DNA from: Aquibacillus kalidii
GTDB taxonomy: Bacteria; Bacillota; Bacilli; Bacillales; Amphibacillaceae
DNA length: 64,000 nt
Direction of reading: 5' to 3'
Assembly (NCBI RefSeq): GCF_014280935.1
Contig: NZ_JACLZI010000037.1
Coordinates: 62,001 to 126,000 of the forward strand
In this document: positions 18,502 through 26,741 of the stretch, piece by piece
How positions within the stretch are numbered: the stretch's first letter is position 1
Layout of the letters: each line of letters opens with the position of its first letter
Position numbers and translations under genes: made by a program
The notes under the pieces: generated by a model
Seen by the model: only the letters and a program-made list of their open reading frames with translations
Databases searched by the model: none
What the model was told of the DNA's origin: nothing

Positions 18502-19278
18502 TTACTTAACTTGTTCATTCACAGAAACAATGAATTCAGCCAATTGTTGTAGTTCTTCTTCGCTACCTTTAAATTGTCCAGCTGGCATTGTTCGAATACC
18601 GTTTTTTGCAATGTCTTTAAGCTCTTCAACTGAATAATCAATACCAATTAAGGATGGCGCAGCTCCACCACCTTGTAATTGGTCGCCATGACACTGCATA
18701 CAACTGTTTTCAAATACAGCGTATCCAGCACTTTCCGTATCAATTTCAACCTCTGGCTGCAATACAGGTTTATTGTTCTCCGCTTTCTCTTCCCAATTAA
18801 CATGTTCTGCAGCTTCGTATGTTAACCAGAACACAGAAATAATACCGAGAAGCATTAAACCAGTTGCAATTGGACGATTGACCGGTCTTCTATTAGGTCC
18901 TTTATCCAAAAATGGAGCAAGTAATAATCCTCCAAATGCAAGACCAGGAGCAACTATTGCCCCTAGAACAAAGTAAGGACCACTAGCAAATTCATACTTT
19001 AAGAATTGATATAAGAATAAGAAATACCAGTCTGGTAACGGAATATATGCAGCATCAGTTGGATCAGCCATTTTTTCCAACGGTGCTGGGTGTGCTAAAG
19101 TTAAGCATAAAAATCCAACTAAAAAGACAGCACCAACTAGCCACTCTTTAAGTAAAAAGTTAGGCCAGAACGCTTCTGTTCTTCCAGGGTACTCTGAATA
19201 ATCTTTAGGTATAAATTTTTGTTTGTCGGCAGTAATTCGGGAATCACCAACAAACTGCATCCCTTTACCCTTTTTCAC
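18502..19278 (-). CDS. qcrC: Menaquinol:cytochrome c reductase cytochrome b/c subunit
   Basis: Fusion subunit of the Bacillus-type bc complex: a subunit-IV-like part with three membrane helices (about residues 45-160; PDWYFLFLYQFLKYEF) and a C-terminal cytochrome c domain with the haem motif CMQCH and axial Met in RTMPAGQF. GTG start, GGAGGG six bases upstream. Third gene of qcrA-qcrB-qcrC. Confidence 0.96.
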   Translation of the reverse strand: MKKGKGMQFVGDSRITADKQKFIPKDYSEYPGRTEAFWPNFLLKEWLVGAVFLVGFLCLTLAHPAPLEKMADPTDAAYIPLPDWYFLFLYQFLKYEFASGPYFVLGAIVAPGLAFGGLLLAPFLDKGPNRRPVNRPIATGLMLLGIISVFWLTYEAAEHVNWEEKAENNKPVLQPEVEIDTESAGYAVFENSCMQCHGDQLQGGGAAPSLIGIDYSVEELKDIAKNGIRTMPAGQFKGSEEELQQLAEFIVSVNEQVK

Positions 19279-19308
19279 AGCTATCCCTCCTTTATCTATC
19301 AGTAAATA

Positions 19309-19983
19309 TTAAAGCGGACCAGATATACCTTGCTTACGGATCATTATGAAGTGAATACCCATCAAAAGGAACAAGGCTGCTGGTAAGAAAAATACGTGAA
19401 TTGCAAAGAACCTCGTTAGCGTTTGGGCCCCTACAATTTCAGCGTCACCAGCTAATAATGTCTTCGTTGCTTCTCCGATAAACGGTACACCTTCAGCAAT
19501 TTCAAGGGTTACCTGCGTCGCAAAATAAGCTTTATTATCCCAAGGTAATAAGTACCCAGTTAAACCAAGGCCCAGCATTACAAAGAAAATCATAACCCCA
19601 ACCATCCAGTTAAGTTCACGTGGTTTCTTGTAAGCGCCTTGGAAAAAGACACGCAATGTATGTAGGAATAACATAACTATTACAACACTTGCACCCCAGT
19701 GGTGCATACCACGAACAATTTGCCCGTGCGCTACTTCTGTTTGTAAGTAATAAACTGATTTCCAAGCATTTTCGATATCAGGAACGTAATACATCGTTAA
19801 GAACATTCCAGATAACACTTGAATAACAGTAACAAAAAATGTTAAACCACCAAAACAATATACAAATGCAGAGAAATGATGAGCAGGGTTAACGTGTTCT
19901 GGAACCTCATGGTCAGCAATATCACGCCATAGTGGTGTTATGTCTACACGCTCATCAATCCAATCATAGATACGTTGCATCAT
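19309..19983 (-). CDS. qcrB: Menaquinol:cytochrome c reductase cytochrome b subunit
   Basis: Cytochrome b6-like protein of 224 residues with four transmembrane helices. Haem-ligating His pairs lie in VNPAHHFSAFVYCFGG, GMHHWGASVVIVMLFLH and FFAIHVFFLPAALFLLMGIH. It starts 6 bases after the qcrA stop, with GAGGGGG inside the qcrA tail, so translation is coupled. Two adjacent ATG codons are possible starts. Confidence 0.96.
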   Translation of the reverse strand: MMQRIYDWIDERVDITPLWRDIADHEVPEHVNPAHHFSAFVYCFGGLTFFVTVIQVLSGMFLTMYYVPDIENAWKSVYYLQTEVAHGQIVRGMHHWGASVVIVMLFLHTLRVFFQGAYKKPRELNWMVGVMIFFVMLGLGLTGYLLPWDNKAYFATQVTLEIAEGVPFIGEATKTLLAGDAEIVGAQTLTRFFAIHVFFLPAALFLLMGIHFIMIRKQGISGPL

Positions 19984-19989
19984 AATTTT

Positions 19990-20499
19990 TTATGCCCCCT
20001 CTCTCGGTTTTGCTTTTCCAAGATACAATGTTCCATCTTCAATTTTGTGCTCGTAGATATCAAGGCCTACTGGTGGAGGTGTTCCTTCCACGTTCTCCCC
20101 ACTTTTGTAGTACCTACCATCATGGCATGGACAAAAAAATTGTTCCGGATAATCACTGTTACCTTGCCAAGAGACAACACAACCTAAGTGTTTACAAACT
20201 GGTGAAAGTGCAAGAATACTTCCATCTTCTTGCTTATACACCCATGCACTCTTCGTTACTTCGGATTCATACCAAGCGTCTGTTTGATCGATTGTCCAAT
20301 CAAAGCGCTGTGGTTCATTTGTTATTTCATCCACTTGAGCTACAGCTTTAAAATCTCCCTTACTTTGTGGCTGTAGAGCAGGATCGATTGCAAACCGAAC
20401 CATTGGAGCAAGCATACCTGCTGCCATAAACCCCCCTACACCTGTAAGTGTATAGTTTAAAAACTGGCGACGGGATACTTGTTGTTTCTTTTCACTCAT
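19990..20499 (-). CDS. qcrA: Menaquinol:cytochrome c reductase Rieske iron-sulfur subunit
   Basis: Rieske protein. The N-terminus carries a twin-Arg motif (SRRQFLNYT) before a hydrophobic segment, typical of Tat-dependent export. The 2Fe-2S ligands are in CKHLGCVV and FCPCHDGRY. 169 residues, first gene of the operon. Confidence 0.97.
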   Translation of the reverse strand: MSEKKQQVSRRQFLNYTLTGVGGFMAAGMLAPMVRFAIDPALQPQSKGDFKAVAQVDEITNEPQRFDWTIDQTDAWYESEVTKSAWVYKQEDGSILALSPVCKHLGCVVSWQGNSDYPEQFFCPCHDGRYYKSGENVEGTPPPVGLDIYEHKIEDGTLYLGKAKPREGA

Positions 20500-20567
20500 C
20501 TTTTACCCCCCTCTATGCTTTATACAACCTGCATGGTAAATATCTCTAATACTACTAGGACATTACC

Positions 20568-20596
20568 ATGATAGCGCAAACTATTAGTCCGGTCAA
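20568..20596 (-). promoter_or_regulatory. qcrABC promoter
   Basis: Minus-strand TTGACC (20591-20596), exactly 17 bases, then TATCAT (20568-20573), a good sigma-A match placed about 70 bases before the qcrA ATG. Confidence 0.75.
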
Positions 20597-20631
20597 TAAA
20601 TTATCTCTACTATACAGACTATTTTGTTTAC

Positions 20632-21084
20632 TTACCAATAAGATTTAATCAATTCTGTTACCTGTTCAACCTGTTCCTTTATTAATTTAACTGAATCTTG
20701 GGAGCCAATTTCTGATATTGATATGGTTGGCAACCATATTAAATTTCCTTCAATACCTTTTTCAACCTTTTTCCATTGATGATCAAATGTAATAAAAAAC
20801 ACATGCTTAAACGGATTGTCTTCTGAATAGTTGATCCACTCATTTAATCTCTTTTCTTCCGTTTCATTCACAGTTTGATAGGTATAATTAGGTAACAATA
20901 GTATTCTGCCAGTAAACTGCCGTTCTATCTCTTTCGCATAGATTTCCATTAACTCCGCCTGACTTGCCTGCTTGACCATCTCTTTATCAGCATTTAACGT
21001 AAAAGGCGTTAGAGGAATAACTAATGTATCTACGTATTCTTTTACTTCTATGTATTGTTCTATGTCTTTTTTATTCCATTGCAT
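20632..21084 (-). CDS. ypiF: DUF2487 family protein YpiF
   Basis: Soluble protein of 150 residues starting MQWNKKDIEQY, with TLVIPLTPF and ILLLPNYTY segments typical of YpiF. Function unknown. The start at 21084 has GAGGGA nine bases upstream; a frame extending to 21150 runs back into the ypiB terminator. Lies between ypiB and the qcr operon as in B. subtilis. Confidence 0.85.
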   Translation of the reverse strand: MQWNKKDIEQYIEVKEYVDTLVIPLTPFTLNADKEMVKQASQAELMEIYAKEIERQFTGRILLLPNYTYQTVNETEEKRLNEWINYSEDNPFKHVFFITFDHQWKKVEKGIEGNLIWLPTISISEIGSQDSVKLIKEQVEQVTELIKSYW

Positions 21085-21134
21085 ATATATCAGTCCCTCA
21101 GTATTATTTGTTATTTTCCTTAATTTATCACAAT

Positions 21135-21168
21135 AAAAAACGAATTTCACCCAAATGAGAGAAATTCG
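21135..21168 (-). terminator. ypiA-ypiB terminator
   Basis: CGAATTTC (21141-21148) pairs with GAAATTCG (21161-21168), with A6 before and T6 just after, so it works on both strands; it lies 10 bases past the ypiB stop. Confidence 0.8.
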
Positions 21169-21177
21169 CTTTTTTAT

Positions 21178-21759
21178 TTATTTAAATTTTGGAATATCCT
21201 GATGATTGGAGTAATATTTACTCTTCAGTTCTGAAAGTTGTTGGGAGTAAACTTGAAATGATTTTTGATCACGGTTATCAAGTGCATGGTCAATTTTAGA
21301 CTGTAACTTGTCTCGTTGGTACTCGAATAAGGATGCCTGCAGGATTTCCTTTGCAAGATTTTTCTCTTTTTTTGTAATGAAAAAGTCATCCGGCAAGAAG
21401 GGATTATCTTCTAATACGGCAACATAATCGGCACTTTGATTTACATTTTTAAAACTTAGTTGTATATAGATAGGATCATTTCTATTTAAACGAATATCAT
21501 GGAATGATTTTTCAGCGTCAGTTGTTACAATATGATTTTTATAAAAGCGAAACGGAACATCTTTCGAGCAATGTGTAGATATTACTATTCCCCGTGGACA
21601 ATATCGTGCCTCTCTTACAAAATGAACATTATCTAATATAGAATCATGATTAATTAAATAATTTAATATCCACACACTTTCTCTTTTTTTCAATTGATAG
21701 TTACTTAAAAACCAACGAATAAACTCCTTTTTATCCTTTATTGAAACAGACGTGTTCAA
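21178..21759 (-). CDS. ypiB: YpiB family protein (UPF0302)
   Basis: 193 residues, soluble, with the conserved block FIRWFLSNYQLKKRESVWIL and DAEKSFHDIRLNR characteristic of YpiB. The N-terminal part is a small alpha/beta domain and the C-terminal 45 residues are helical. Precise role unknown. TTG start; the best ribosome binding site is GGAGG ten bases upstream. 18 bases after ypiA. Confidence 0.88.
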   Translation of the reverse strand: MNTSVSIKDKKEFIRWFLSNYQLKKRESVWILNYLINHDSILDNVHFVREARYCPRGIVISTHCSKDVPFRFYKNHIVTTDAEKSFHDIRLNRNDPIYIQLSFKNVNQSADYVAVLEDNPFLPDDFFITKKEKNLAKEILQASLFEYQRDKLQSKIDHALDNRDQKSFQVYSQQLSELKSKYYSNHQDIPKFK

Positions 21760-21777
21760 GCTCCTGTCCCCTCCTAA

Positions 21778-23046
21778 TCAAAAGAGACTCTCTTTGTTTT
21801 GTTTTAAACGTTCAAGATATTCCTCAATCTCTGTATCACTTGGATCTATCTTCAAGTAGCTTGTAAATACTTGAATTGCTTCACCTAACCTCCCTTCTTC
21901 TACTAAGAAATAACCATATTCTTTGAGAAAATCTGAATCATCTTTAAAAGTAGTATATGCATCATTATATAGCTTTAATGCATCATCATATAATTCTATC
22001 TCATAATAAGCTTTTGCTAGCTCCCATTTATAGCTTGCGTCATCTTCCCCTAATTCGATGATATGTGTAAGTAAATCAATAATAGCATTAAAATCATCGT
22101 GTTGTTTATAGTTTTCTACAAGGAATAGAATGGCTTCCCTATACCCTGGATCTATCGCTATAGCTTGTCTGATTAATTGTGTACTTCCCTCTGCATCACC
22201 TAGTTTATGTGCAACAACACCAGCATAGTGGAATAGTTCTTTGTTGAACTCGTCAACTTTTATTCCTTTTTTAGCTGTTTCAAAAGCTTCCTGCAACAGT
22301 CCGTCGGCTTCATAGGCTTTTGCTAAATAAAGATATACAGACTGATATTGGGGGTCTCTTTCAAGTAGTTCTTCCCAAACCTTGATCGATATATCTAAAC
22401 GGTCTGCTTTGAAAGCCATAAACCCGTATCGAAACAAGTGATCAGGATCTTCACTAGCTGTTTCTTGATAGTAATCCATTGATTTTTCAAATTCTCCAGT
22501 AGCAGCAAATGCCTCAGCAAGTCTAACGCCGATTTCCACTTCCGCCACTTGTTGGTGAGCCTGAATAACTTTTTCATAATACGGAATCGATTTCTGATAC
22601 TCTCCGTTAGAAAATGAAAGCTCTCCAAGTGCAAAGTCTATCAGCGGTTCCATAGGGTCCACATTTTTAGCTTCTAATAACTTCTGTTCTGCCACCTCGA
22701 ATAATCCTTGTGTCTGATATAGATCTGCAAGTTGAACTAATGCCCCTAAGTATTCTTCGTCAGCTGACGTAAAACGGTTTAATATATCAATAGCCTCTTC
22801 ATCTTCTTCTAAATCGATATGAATATCTGCTAGCATAAGTTTCAATTCAGCCTCATTCGGATAGCTTTGAGCAAGATCCAGTAAAATGAACTTCGCGTCT
22901 TCTAGCATACCCCATTGCATGTATAATTCAGCAATGGTGAACTTCTCATCCTCACTAGCATTTGGTAAATAGTTAGCTAACTTTTTCATAGCCTCTTCAG
23001 ACTTATTTTGCTCCATTAGAACTATTGCATCATGAATCTCTTCCAT
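21778..23046 (-). CDS. ypiA: Tetratricopeptide-repeat protein YpiA
   Basis: 422 residues made almost entirely of TPR units (about eleven 34-residue repeats), with characteristic spacing such as PNEAELKLMLADIHIDLE and PSDTEIEEYLERL. Cytoplasmic scaffold of unknown partner, in an operon with ypiB. Acidic composition. Confidence 0.9.
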   Translation of the reverse strand: MEEIHDAIVLMEQNKSEEAMKKLANYLPNASEDEKFTIAELYMQWGMLEDAKFILLDLAQSYPNEAELKLMLADIHIDLEEDEEAIDILNRFTSADEEYLGALVQLADLYQTQGLFEVAEQKLLEAKNVDPMEPLIDFALGELSFSNGEYQKSIPYYEKVIQAHQQVAEVEIGVRLAEAFAATGEFEKSMDYYQETASEDPDHLFRYGFMAFKADRLDISIKVWEELLERDPQYQSVYLYLAKAYEADGLLQEAFETAKKGIKVDEFNKELFHYAGVVAHKLGDAEGSTQLIRQAIAIDPGYREAILFLVENYKQHDDFNAIIDLLTHIIELGEDDASYKWELAKAYYEIELYDDALKLYNDAYTTFKDDSDFLKEYGYFLVEEGRLGEAIQVFTSYLKIDPSDTEIEEYLERLKQNKESLF

Positions 23047-23395
23047 TTGTCTCTTCCTTTCTATGTCTTGCTACCATTTGTCTACATTTCTTATAATTTC
23101 GAGTGGTATGGCTGAAAGATATCTATATATGTTTAAGTTCCCTTTTCCTTAGCAGGGTCTTCTAAGTCTGCTTTAAGAGCCATACATGTTTGGTAAAAGA
23201 GCTTCTTGAATTAGAATTGTTGCGTTTTTTTGTTTTAGATGCAAAGAACTGCTGTATCCGACTCTTATCGGATTTTAGCTATGCACGGAAATAATCGCTC
23301 TAATCTATCCGATTCATATAAAAGCACACTAGCCACATTTTAACTAGCGTAGAGTTCAACATGTCTCGCCACTTCATAACAAATAGTGAAGTTCT
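23047..23395. other. 349-base gap with possible dispersed repeat
   Basis: No coding frame. A hairpin ATCCGA (23256-23261)/TCGGAT (23268-23273) is followed by TTTAG, and ATCCGA occurs again at about 23307-23312, spaced by GCACGGAAATAATCGCTC. This pattern resembles ATCGGAT-type intergenic repeats in related genomes. A nested inverted repeat lies at the right end: GTAGAG (23349-23354) with CTCTAC (23394-23399) enclosing CACTTC/GTGAAG. The ypiA promoter should be in the left part. Confidence 0.5.
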
Positions 23396-24277
23396 CTACA
23401 AAAAGTGATTAGGGATGGATATTTTTTGATAACTTCCATCGCCAATCTCCCCTTCAATTAAATGATTGGACCTTAATACAGTCCCATTCATTACCGTTAC
23501 CACTGGTATAGCCTTATGATATCTAAAATCCGGTTCATCATCAATTGAAGGGACTTTCTCTATTGGAAATAAATTATAGTCAGCCGCACTATTCTCTATA
23601 AATTCTCCTTTAAATGGAGAAATTCCTGTTTTTCTAAGTGTTTCTTTTGGAAGTGGTAGTGTGGTTACACCATCGTCAAGCAATTGCATCTGAAATTTAT
23701 TCCCGATCCATTTCCATAATGACTTTAGTTCCTTTAACATTTTTGTGTTTATTTTTGAGCTGTCATAAATAATGGGAATACCCGTAAACGATTGCGCTTG
23801 TTCAATCCATTCCCATTTCACGTTAAGGAGATCATCAATATTGTCAAGTTCTAAAATTATGAAAGGTACTTTTCGTCTTCCAAAAAAACGTATTTGGTCT
23901 GGATGAAGTAACGAAATAGGTATTCTCGGCACAATCATATAATCAAGTGGTAATCTTGCTAGCTTATTTTTAAATTGTAAAAACCTATTCTTAAAATTCC
24001 TCCTGCTTTTAAGAGGAAACTGGCATAACAATAACGTACATCCCCGATATATATACTTACTCACTGTTGTTTCCATATCTACTTGGTTAAAAACTGGTTC
24101 CTCTAAATCAACATATACTTTCCCAGGACCAACCCAAAACTGTTCTACATTTAATTCCCTAACAGTTGATTTACTAGATAAAAATCTAGTGAATTTCCCT
24201 TCTTGTATTTGCAAACATTTAGAAGTCCATTCACCATTGTCGTAAATAAAATCGCTATAAAAAAAATAGTCTCCCAT
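23396..24277 (-). CDS. Unrecognised protein, possibly a degenerate amidohydrolase
   Basis: 293 residues, no signal peptide or membrane helix. The outline suggests a metal-dependent amidohydrolase that has lost its metal site. It starts FIYDNGEWTSKCLQIQEGK, like the N-terminal beta-sandwich; WVGPGKVYVDLEEPVF matches the place of the PGxIDxHxHxREP motif but lacks both His; the end PVVTVMNGTVLRSNHL and GEIGDGSYQKI resembles the closing VxNGxxVxxxGxI segment. AAGGAG precedes the ATG. It stands between aroA and ypiA; no catalytic role can be given. The start codon lies in a terminator-like hairpin. Confidence 0.65.
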   Translation of the reverse strand: MGDYFFYSDFIYDNGEWTSKCLQIQEGKFTRFLSSKSTVRELNVEQFWVGPGKVYVDLEEPVFNQVDMETTVSKYIYRGCTLLLCQFPLKSRRNFKNRFLQFKNKLARLPLDYMIVPRIPISLLHPDQIRFFGRRKVPFIILELDNIDDLLNVKWEWIEQAQSFTGIPIIYDSSKINTKMLKELKSLWKWIGNKFQMQLLDDGVTTLPLPKETLRKTGISPFKGEFIENSAADYNLFPIEKVPSIDDEPDFRYHKAIPVVTVMNGTVLRSNHLIEGEIGDGSYQKISIPNHFL

Positions 24278-24323
24278 ACCTTTTCTCCTTTTTGTGGATT
24301 TTTTAAAAGGTATGAGAAACTAT
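24259..24323 (-). promoter_or_regulatory. Terminator/attenuator hairpin overlapping a start codon
   Basis: In the minus-strand RNA, the bases complementary to 24305-24323 pair with those of 24266-24284: 19 positions, 17 Watson-Crick and two G-U. The 20-base loop carries the AAGGAG ribosome binding site of the 293-residue protein. Its ATG (24275-24277) lies in the 3' arm, and eight U residues follow immediately (24266-24259). This has all parts of an intrinsic terminator after aroA, yet the same bases encode the first codons of the next gene. Confidence 0.7.
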
Positions 24324-24337
24324 TTAAAACTATGATG

Positions 24338-25627
24338 TCATTTCAATATTTTAGTCAAGTCTTCAAAGAAAGATGGATAAGAAACGGCAATACACTCTTC
24401 ATTTTCCAATTCTACATCTTCGTCGATTATTAAAGAAGCAATAGCAATCATCATCCCGATACGATGATCGCCGTAGGAGGTAACTGTTGCTCCATGTAGC
24501 TTACTATTTCCATGGATAATCATCCCATCCTGGGTAGCTTCTATTTCTGCACCCAACGCTTTAAGTGTATGTACAACAGATTCAATTCTATCTGTCTCTT
24601 TAAATCGAAGTTCTTCTGCATCTTTGATAATGGTTTTTCCTTTTGCTTGTGTAGCAAGCAGGGCAATAATCGGAATCTCATCAATTATTCTAGGAATGAT
24701 ATCACCATCAATAATGGTTGCATGAGGTGTAGAATATGCTACAGTTATAGATCCTACTGGTTCTCCTCCAATAGACCTTTCCTCTACAACTTCTAATTGA
24801 ACACCCATCAAATTCAATACATCAATTATACCTGTTCGTGTCGGGTTCAACCCAACATCCTTTAAGGTCAATCTACTACCATCTTTAATGGCTGCTGCTA
24901 CTAAAAAGAATGCAGCAGAGGATATATCGCCTGGAACATGAATGTGAGTCCCTGTTAGCTGTTGTTTGCCGTTTATTGAAATCTTGCCATCCTTTTTGGC
25001 TAGACTGCCTCCAAAGGCTTCTAGCATATTCTCTGTATGGTCTCTAGTTGTTGTTTTTTCTACTACAGTTGTGGTGCCAGTTGCTAGTAAACCTGCTAAA
25101 AGTACACCTGATTTGACTTGTGCACTCTTCACTGGTGATTCAAATGCTATACTGTTTAGGTTACCACCGCGCACTGCTAACGGAAGATATTTTCCATCTT
25201 CTCTACCATCAATAACTGCACCCATTTCCCTTAATGGTACTGCCACTCTATCCATCGGTCGTTTCGTTAACGACTCATCTCCATATAGTGCGAAATGGTA
25301 CGGCAAACCTGCTAACACACCTAACAATAAGCGAGCAGTAGTTCCTGAGTTACCAAGATTAATGGGTTCAGTTGGTTCTTGAAGAGAGCTAACTCCTTTT
25401 CCATCAATCACAACTGTTTGCCCTTCTTTTTTAATTGACACACCCATAGCTTGAAACGCACTTATTGTACGTAAACAGTCCTCACCATCTAAAAAATGAG
25501 TAACCTTTGTTTCACCATTAGCTAGTGATCCAAATATAATTGCACGGTGAGATATTGACTTATCACCAGGAACATATAACTCACCTTGTAAGGCTAAATC
25601 AGTTGGTTTTAGAATTTTTGCACACAT
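24338..25627 (-). CDS. aroA: 3-phosphoshikimate 1-carboxyvinyltransferase (EPSP synthase)
   Basis: Makes EPSP from shikimate-3-phosphate and PEP (called aroE in B. subtilis). Signature parts GDKSISHRA, NLGNSGTTARLLLG, TKRPMDRV and RFKETDRIES are intact. ATG at 25627 gives 429 residues with GGGGGAG upstream; an earlier in-frame ATG overlaps tyrA. Last gene of the aroC-aroB-aroH-hisC-tyrA-aroA run. The sequence near residue 96, NSGTTAR, is of the ordinary class II Gram-positive type. Confidence 0.97.
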   Translation of the reverse strand: MCAKILKPTDLALQGELYVPGDKSISHRAIIFGSLANGETKVTHFLDGEDCLRTISAFQAMGVSIKKEGQTVVIDGKGVSSLQEPTEPINLGNSGTTARLLLGVLAGLPYHFALYGDESLTKRPMDRVAVPLREMGAVIDGREDGKYLPLAVRGGNLNSIAFESPVKSAQVKSGVLLAGLLATGTTTVVEKTTTRDHTENMLEAFGGSLAKKDGKISINGKQQLTGTHIHVPGDISSAAFFLVAAAIKDGSRLTLKDVGLNPTRTGIIDVLNLMGVQLEVVEERSIGGEPVGSITVAYSTPHATIIDGDIIPRIIDEIPIIALLATQAKGKTIIKDAEELRFKETDRIESVVHTLKALGAEIEATQDGMIIHGNSKLHGATVTSYGDHRIGMMIAIASLIIDEDVELENEECIAVSYPSFFEDLTKILK

Positions 25628-25640
25628 TCCCTGTCTCCCC

Positions 25641-26741
25641 CTAATCTTCAATCATTGTCTCGTAACCTTTTCTCTTCAATACTTCATTACTTATTGCTTG
25701 GTCATTCTTATTTTGGAAACTTAGACGTAATACTCCTGTTATTCCTTCTCTAATTTCAAGGATCTCAATATTATTAATACTAATGTCTTGTTCAGCTAAG
25801 AGAGAAACTACTTTAAGAAGTGCACCAGGTTGGTCAAAAATATCAACATAAATATCATAAAAAGATGGAATAGCACCTTGTTTCTTACTATCTAAACCAT
25901 CACGATATTCTTTGGCTTGATCCAAATACTCATACATAGTATCGCGATCACCTGTCTCCAACATATCTTTCAATGACGACATTTCTTCAATCCAGTCTCC
26001 TAACAAATGGCTCATTCGATCACGATTTTGAAAAAAAATATCTTGCCACATAGAAGGGTTACTTGAAGCAATCCTGGTAATATCACGGAATCCACCTGCT
26101 GCTAATTTCGGGATATAGGCATGAGTCTTTTGCCAATTCTTTGCTTGGTGGACAAGCGAGGAAGCAATTAGGTGTGGAAAATGAGAAATAACGCTCGTCA
26201 TTTCATCATGCTCCATTGGATCTAAAATAAGAAACTTAGATTTTGTTCCCTTCAGCAAAGATTGTAGTGCATTAATTTTATCTTCGGAACAATGTTTGAC
26301 TGGGGTTAATATGTAAATCGCATTTTCAAATAAATGACCTTTTGCCGCATGAATTCCTTTTTTATGGGAACCAGCCATAGGATGGCCCCCGATAAAAGTA
26401 ACCAAATTTGATTTTATTTGGTTGGCGACTTCCATAATAGGTGCCTTTACAGATGAAACGTCAGAAACAATAAGCTCCTTTTCAAATTCAATAGTACTCA
26501 ATTGGTGAATCAAATCTACTGTTTTAGAAACAGGTGCCGCAAAAATACAATAATCAGCTTGTTTAACAGCAGTCTCAAAGTCAGAAAAGGATTCATCAAT
26601 TATTCCATTCATTACGCAATAATCAAGCGTAGACTTACTAACATCATACCCAATTAGTCTATGACTTGTAGTTTGTTTCATATTTAAGGCAAGCGAGCCT
26701 CCTATCAAACCAAGCCCCGCAACTAGTACAGTTTGATTCAC
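25641..26741 (-). CDS. tyrA: Prephenate dehydrogenase
   Basis: Oxidative decarboxylation of prephenate to 4-hydroxyphenylpyruvate for tyrosine. Rossmann GLGLIGGSLA at the N-terminus, GGHPMAGSHKKG substrate site, and a C-terminal ACT domain (about residues 296-366; VDIFDQPGALLKV), the likely tyrosine sensor. GTG start, overlapping hisC by 4 bases. Confidence 0.96.
   Translation of the reverse strand: MNQTVLVAGLGLIGGSLALNMKQTTSHRLIGYDVSKSTLDYCVMNGIIDESFSDFETAVKQADYCIFAAPVSKTVDLIHQLSTIEFEKELIVSDVSSVKAPIMEVANQIKSNLVTFIGGHPMAGSHKKGIHAAKGHLFENAIYILTPVKHCSEDKINALQSLLKGTKSKFLILDPMEHDEMTSVISHFPHLIASSLVHQAKNWQKTHAYIPKLAAGGFRDITRIASSNPSMWQDIFFQNRDRMSHLLGDWIEEMSSLKDMLETGDRDTMYEYLDQAKEYRDGLDSKKQGAIPSFYDIYVDIFDQPGALLKVVSLLAEQDISINNIEILEIREGITGVLRLSFQNKNDQAISNEVLKRKGYETMIED

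Noticed and set aside
19992-20351. 119-codon plus-strand frame
   Set aside because: Antisense to qcrA, whose Rieske motifs prove the coding strand.
24966-25382. 138-codon plus-strand frame
   Set aside because: It lies wholly inside aroA on the opposite strand; aroA has all catalytic motifs, so the frame is a shadow.
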